53,554 bases of DNA from positions 1-53,554 of the forward strand of contig CAZCGE010000082.1 in assembly GCA_964498125.1 (NCBI GenBank). The letters run 5' to 3'. Each line of letters begins with the position of its first letter. Positions within the stretch are counted from its first letter, which is position 1. The position numbers and the translations under genes are program-made. The notes under the pieces are model-generated. The model was not told the origin of the DNA, searched no databases, and saw nothing but the letters and a program-made list of their open reading frames with translations. Shown piece after piece: positions 50,256 through 53,554 of this stretch. Source of the stretch: CAMDBL01 sp964498125 (GTDB lineage Bacteria > Pseudomonadota > Alphaproteobacteria > Rhizobiales > Hyphomicrobiaceae).

Positions 50256-50607
50256 GGCCGTTCTCTTTCCTTGGGGTTGCAGGCGCAATGATACGCGGCA
50301 CCGGCCGCCACGTCCTCGAGAGGAATCGCGCCGGTGGATCTGGTGTTTACGCTTCCTCGGCGGGATGCGTCCAGCGCCACGAAAGGTTGCCTGGCCGCGA
50401 GCCGCCGCGCGCATCGCTCTGAACCCATGGCATTTTGGATGTGAGGCCTATGACCAGGCCAATCAGCCTTCCCCTGGCCGGCCCGATCGAACGCGTGCGT
50501 TGCAATGGCCATCTGCTATGGTAGAAGCTCGGCGAATCTGCACATTGTGCATTGCAATATCGCCGCTACGCAAAAAAACCGGTTACCGACCCATCGAGCT
50601 CCCATCC
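50256..50607. promoter_or_regulatory. Intergenic region before phaC with TGCA-type sites (possible PhaR operator)
   Basis: The 352 bases between the divergent genes hold TGCACA-T-TGTGCA (50539-50551), a perfect inverted pair, directly followed by TTGCAA (50552-50557); another TTGCAA stands at 50500-50505 with TAGAAG 16 bases further on. TGC-rich sites of this sort bind the PHA regulator PhaR in other alphaproteobacteria, so this may control phaC. No other feature is seen; the call is inference. Confidence 0.5.
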
Positions 50608-52422
50608 ATGCAAAAATCCAATCCCGACACGCCCTTCACGTTCCCCGGCTATCAGATCGACAATCCGGAGGAGCTGGCTCGCAACATGCTGCGGGCCTAC
50701 GAGGAGGGCGCCAAGGTCCTGTCGGGAATGCTCGAGCGCGCGGACTCCAAGTCCGGCCCCTTCTCGGCGGCATCCGAGATGGGCGAAGCCTCCAAGGTCA
50801 TGGGCGACATCGCAGCCCAATGGATGACCGACCCGGCCCGATTGGCGGAGGCGCAGGGCGCGCTGATGCACGGCTACATGGACCTCTGGAACGGCACGCT
50901 GCGGCGGCTGATGGGCGAGGACGTCAAACCCATTGCCGCGCCCGAAACCGGCGACAATCGCTTCAAGGACCCGGAATGGTCAGCCAACCCCTATTTTGAT
51001 TTCTGGAAGCAGGCCTATCTGCTCACCACGCACTGGGCCGAAGACATTCTGCAGAAGACCGAGGGTCTCGACGAGCGCACCAAGAACAAGGCCGATTTTC
51101 ACCTGCGGCAGATCTCCAGCGCGCTCTCGCCCACCAATTTCCCCTTCACCAACCCTGAAGTGATGCGCGAGACGTTCGCCAGCAACGCCAAGAACCTGGT
51201 GCAGGGCATGACCAATCTCGTGCGCGACATGGAGCGCTCTGGCGACCTCTTCAAGATGACGCAGACCGACGAGACCGCGTTCGAGGTCGGGCGCAATCTG
51301 GCGATGACGCCGGGCAAGATCGTCTACCAGAACGATCTATTGCAGCTCATTCAGTACACGCCAACGACGGACCAGGTGCACGAGGTGCCGGTCCTCATCG
51401 TGCCGCCATGGATCAACAAGTTCTATATCCTCGACCTAGCGCCGGCGAAGAGCTTCATCAAATACCTAGTCGACCAGGGTTTCACGACTTTTGTCGTCTC
51501 CTGGGTCAATCCCGACGCGACGCTGGCGCACAAGACATTCGAAGACTACATGATCGAAGGCATTCTGGCCGCCGCCGATGCCGTGCGCCGTGAAACCGGT
51601 CAGCGCCAGTCAAATGTTCTGGGCTATTGCGTCGGCGGCACATTGCTGGCGTGCACGCTGGCGCATCTGGCCGCGCGCGGGCAGGAGCCCTTCAAGTCGG
51701 CGACGTTCCTGGCGGCCCAGGTCGACTTCTCCAAGGCCGGCGACCTCAAGCTGTTCATCGATGAGCAGCAGCTCAAGAGTCTCGAGGAGATGATGGCCGA
51801 GCGCGGCTATCTCGACGGCAGCCGCATGGCCACCGTCTTCAACATGCTGCGGCCGCGCGACCTGATCTGGCCCTATATCATCAACAATTACATGCTCGGC
51901 AAGAAGCCGTTCCCGTTCGACCTGCTGTTCTGGAATCAGGATTCGACGCGGATGCCGGCCGCCAATCACAGCTTCTATCTGCGCGAGTTCTACCACGAGA
52001 ACCGGCTGGCCAAGGGCGAGCTGACGCTGGCGGGCACGCGCCTCGAACTGAAGCGCGTCAAGCTGCCGATCTATGAGCTGGCCGCGCGCGAGGATCATAT
52101 CGCGCCGGCCCAGTCCGTGTTCATCGGTGCACGGATGTTTGGCGGCCCGGTCGAGTATGTGATGTCGGGATCCGGCCACATCGCCGGCGTCATCAATCCG
52201 CCAGGCCCCAAGGCCAAGTACCAGTATTGGACCACGCCCAAGCGCTGCGCCACCTTCGAGAAATTCGTCGAAACCGCCAGCGAGCATCCCGGCTCCTGGT
52301 GGCCACACTGGACCCAGTGGCTGGCCGAGCGCTCCGGCGACAAGGTCGAGGCGGGCACGCCCGGCGCCAACCTCGGCGTCATCGAGGACGCACCAGGAAG
52401 CTACGTGCGGGCGAAGGCGTGA
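50608..52422 (+). CDS. phaC: Class I poly(3-hydroxyalkanoate) synthase
   Basis: This 604-residue enzyme polymerises hydroxyacyl-CoA to PHA at the granule surface. The N-terminal helical domain (DPEWSANPYFDFWKQAYLL) is followed by the alpha/beta hydrolase core: VPPWINKFYILDLAP, GFTTFVVSWVNPD, the lipase-like box GYCVGGTLLA with the catalytic Cys (about residue 340), Asp in AAREDHIAPAQSVF and His in MSGSGHIAGVINPP; it ends in a family-typical WWPHWTQWLAERSG. ATG 50608 starts MQKSNPDTPF; the longer frame is not protein-like. No phaA or phaB gene is nearby. Confidence 0.96.
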   Translation: MQKSNPDTPFTFPGYQIDNPEELARNMLRAYEEGAKVLSGMLERADSKSGPFSAASEMGEASKVMGDIAAQWMTDPARLAEAQGALMHGYMDLWNGTLRRLMGEDVKPIAAPETGDNRFKDPEWSANPYFDFWKQAYLLTTHWAEDILQKTEGLDERTKNKADFHLRQISSALSPTNFPFTNPEVMRETFASNAKNLVQGMTNLVRDMERSGDLFKMTQTDETAFEVGRNLAMTPGKIVYQNDLLQLIQYTPTTDQVHEVPVLIVPPWINKFYILDLAPAKSFIKYLVDQGFTTFVVSWVNPDATLAHKTFEDYMIEGILAAADAVRRETGQRQSNVLGYCVGGTLLACTLAHLAARGQEPFKSATFLAAQVDFSKAGDLKLFIDEQQLKSLEEMMAERGYLDGSRMATVFNMLRPRDLIWPYIINNYMLGKKPFPFDLLFWNQDSTRMPAANHSFYLREFYHENRLAKGELTLAGTRLELKRVKLPIYELAAREDHIAPAQSVFIGARMFGGPVEYVMSGSGHIAGVINPPGPKAKYQYWTTPKRCATFEKFVETASEHPGSWWPHWTQWLAERSGDKVEAGTPGANLGVIEDAPGSYVRAKA

Positions 52423-52505
52423 AGGCCGGGGGGGGCTGATATTTTCAACGGCCTGCACAACGAGCAATCACGGAACTTGGCGGAGAGGGGGTCCGCACAA
52501 CTGGC

Positions 52506-52631
52506 GTCCACGATAGTCCGCAGACTTCTGCTGTATGGACATAATATCAGTGACTTGCCTGTTTACTCGTCCACAATCGTCCTTACTTGGCCACCAAAAT
52601 CCGCTATTAGTGCTGGGGACAGTGCTGGGGA
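52506..52631. repeat. Short direct repeats before the integrase
   Basis: GTCCACGATAGTCC (52506-52519) and GTCCACAATCGTCC (52569-52582) match at 12 of 14 positions, and AGTGCTGGGGA is present twice in tandem (52609-52619 and 52621-52631). Such direct repeats near an integrase can be arm-type binding or attachment sites. No tRNA is adjacent, so an attachment site cannot be fixed. Confidence 0.4.
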
Positions 52632-52646
52632 TGATGGAGCAAGGGC

Positions 52647-53438
52647 ATGGTGCGATCACTCAACAAGCTGACGGTGAGGAAAGCCGAGGCGCTGGCCGCA
52701 CCGGGTCGCCACGCGGACGGCGGAGGGCTCTATCTCGACATCACGGCGGCCGGCTCCAAATCGTGGGTGTTCATCTATCGCAGCCCCGTTCACCGGACGG
52801 TCCGAAACGGCAAACCGGTCGGCCGCTCGCGTGAGATGGGGCTGGGTCCTTTCGGCACCGATCAGCGCGACCGGATTTCACTCGCCGCTGCCCGTACTCT
52901 TGCCGAGGATGCCCGCCGACTGATCAAGGCCGGTCTCGACCCGCTCGATGAGCGCAACCGCCCCGTGCCGGTCGCTGCCCGCGTTCCGACATTCGGCGAA
53001 ATGGCGGACCAGTACGTTGCCGCGATGGAAGGTCAGTGGCGCAACGACAAGCACCGGGCCCAATGGCGCATGACGCTGGAGGAGTACGCCAAGCCGCTGC
53101 GCGCACTGCCGGTCAACGAGATCACCGTCGAACACGTGCTCGCCGTTCTGAAACCGATCTGGCAGACGGTGCCGGAGACTGCGGGGCGCCTTCGAGGACG
53201 TATCGAGCGAGTTTTGAATGCCGCCAAGGCTGCCGGGCACCGGACAGGCGAGAACCCGGCGGCATGGCGCGGCCATCTCGAAAACTTGCTTTCCAAGCGC
53301 CAGAAGCTGTCGCGCGGCCACCACACGGCACTGCCATGGTCGGACGTGCCGGCGTTCATGGCGAAGCTGCGCCAGCGACAGGGCATCGCCGCACTGGCCA
53401 CCGAATTCCTGATCCTGTCAATCGGCGCGGAACTTTGA
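52647..53438 (+). pseudogene. Tyrosine-type integrase, truncated before the catalytic domain
   Basis: The 263 residues give the N-terminal part of a P4-like integrase with the DUF4102 arm-binding domain (LNKLTVRKAEALAAPGRHAD GGGLYLDI), the SYR-like WVFIYRSPVHRTV strand, and the core-binding SAM-like domain (about 105-200). Complete relatives are about 400 residues with a catalytic R...H-x-x-R...Y set. Here the frame reaches FLILS and then leaves the family at 53416, where an IS-like end begins, so the whole catalytic part is missing. GAGCAAGGGC is upstream of the ATG. Confidence 0.85.
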
Positions 53439-53554
53439 CCCCTTATCGGCGTGCAATTTTGACCCCGGCCGTCCGCACACGGCCCGTCGCTGAGACCGGA
53501 GCTGGGACGCGTAGCGGACCAGCGGAGGGCTCAGCGGCGGGCGCGCCTCTTTTT
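53416..53554. mobile_element. End of an IS21-like insertion element (cut by window edge)
   Basis: From 53416 the sequence reads TGTCAATCGGCG and then carries two direct copies of the unit ATCGGCG(C/T)G(G/C)AA(C/T)TTTGACCCC. Terminal TG and short repeated TTTGACCCC units are features I associate with IS21-family ends. It enters the integrase gene just before its first catalytic Arg. The transposase must lie beyond the window. Confidence 0.6.

Overview
The window is GC-rich and densely coded, and it looks like chromosome from an alphaproteobacterium of the Hyphomicrobiales/Rhizobiales type. The evidence is a CpdR-type response regulator, the hisN - N-formylglutamate amidohydrolase - cpdR gene order with two paired small-RNA candidates, a class I PHA synthase, a tartrate-type beta-decarboxylating dehydrogenase, Bug and TRAP solute uptake genes, and many GC-rich palindromic repeats. 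I cannot resolve the family from sequence alone.

Layout. 1-3.1 kb: the end of a TRAP permease, a DUF1330 protein, a metal-dependent cyclase/hydrolase and a cupin, separated by palindromic repeats. 3.2-3.9 kb: a HigBA-like toxin-antitoxin pair with a palindromic operator inside its promoter. 4.2-6.2 kb: aspS, with an odd in-frame insertion. 6.2-13.8 kb: catabolic genes (GMC oxidoreductase, Bug binding protein, orphan molybdenum hydroxylase large subunit, dienelactone hydrolase, split ThDP decarboxylase). 13.9-15.9 kb: an AT-richer, probably acquired AlbA_2/ATPase gene followed by a cluster of TAGACGTTT sites. 15.9-20 kb: a hypothetical gene, a NYN ribonuclease-like protein and glyoxalase II. 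20-26.7 kb: SDR, M24-like protein, amidohydrolase, hisN, two tandem sRNA candidates, hutG-like gene, cpdR. 26.8-28.1 kb: tRNA-Gly and an AstE/aspartoacylase-like hydrolase. 28.1-32.9 kb: a tightly packed operon of a two-subunit, Tat-exported molybdenum hydroxylase followed by soxX, soxY, soxZ and soxA, with no soxB or soxCD. 33-39.7 kb: typA, tartrate dehydrogenase, class II aldolase, SDR, gltX. 39.7-46.3 kb: a CHASE2 membrane protein with a repeat-containing secreted partner, citrate synthase, an ABC1/UbiB kinase carrying palindromes in its coding sequence, a 37-residue secreted peptide gene and a membrane coiled-coil protein. 46.6-52.4 kb: glpX, hom, an AlaC-like aminotransferase and phaC. 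52.6 kb to the end: a tyrosine integrase cut off by what looks like an IS21-type element end.

The best candidates for something new are: (1) the molybdenum hydroxylase - SoxXYZA operon, which may be a Sox-like carrier pathway driven by a xanthine-oxidase-family enzyme; (2) palindromic elements that enter coding sequence or supply stop codons (UbiB insertion; the 112-bp paired element; the GTAGG-type element), together with the separate 58-residue insertion in AspRS; (3) the paired sRNA candidates; and (4) the tiny secreted Cys peptide with its own promoter and palindrome. All functional calls are from reading translated sequence and motifs; no database search was run.
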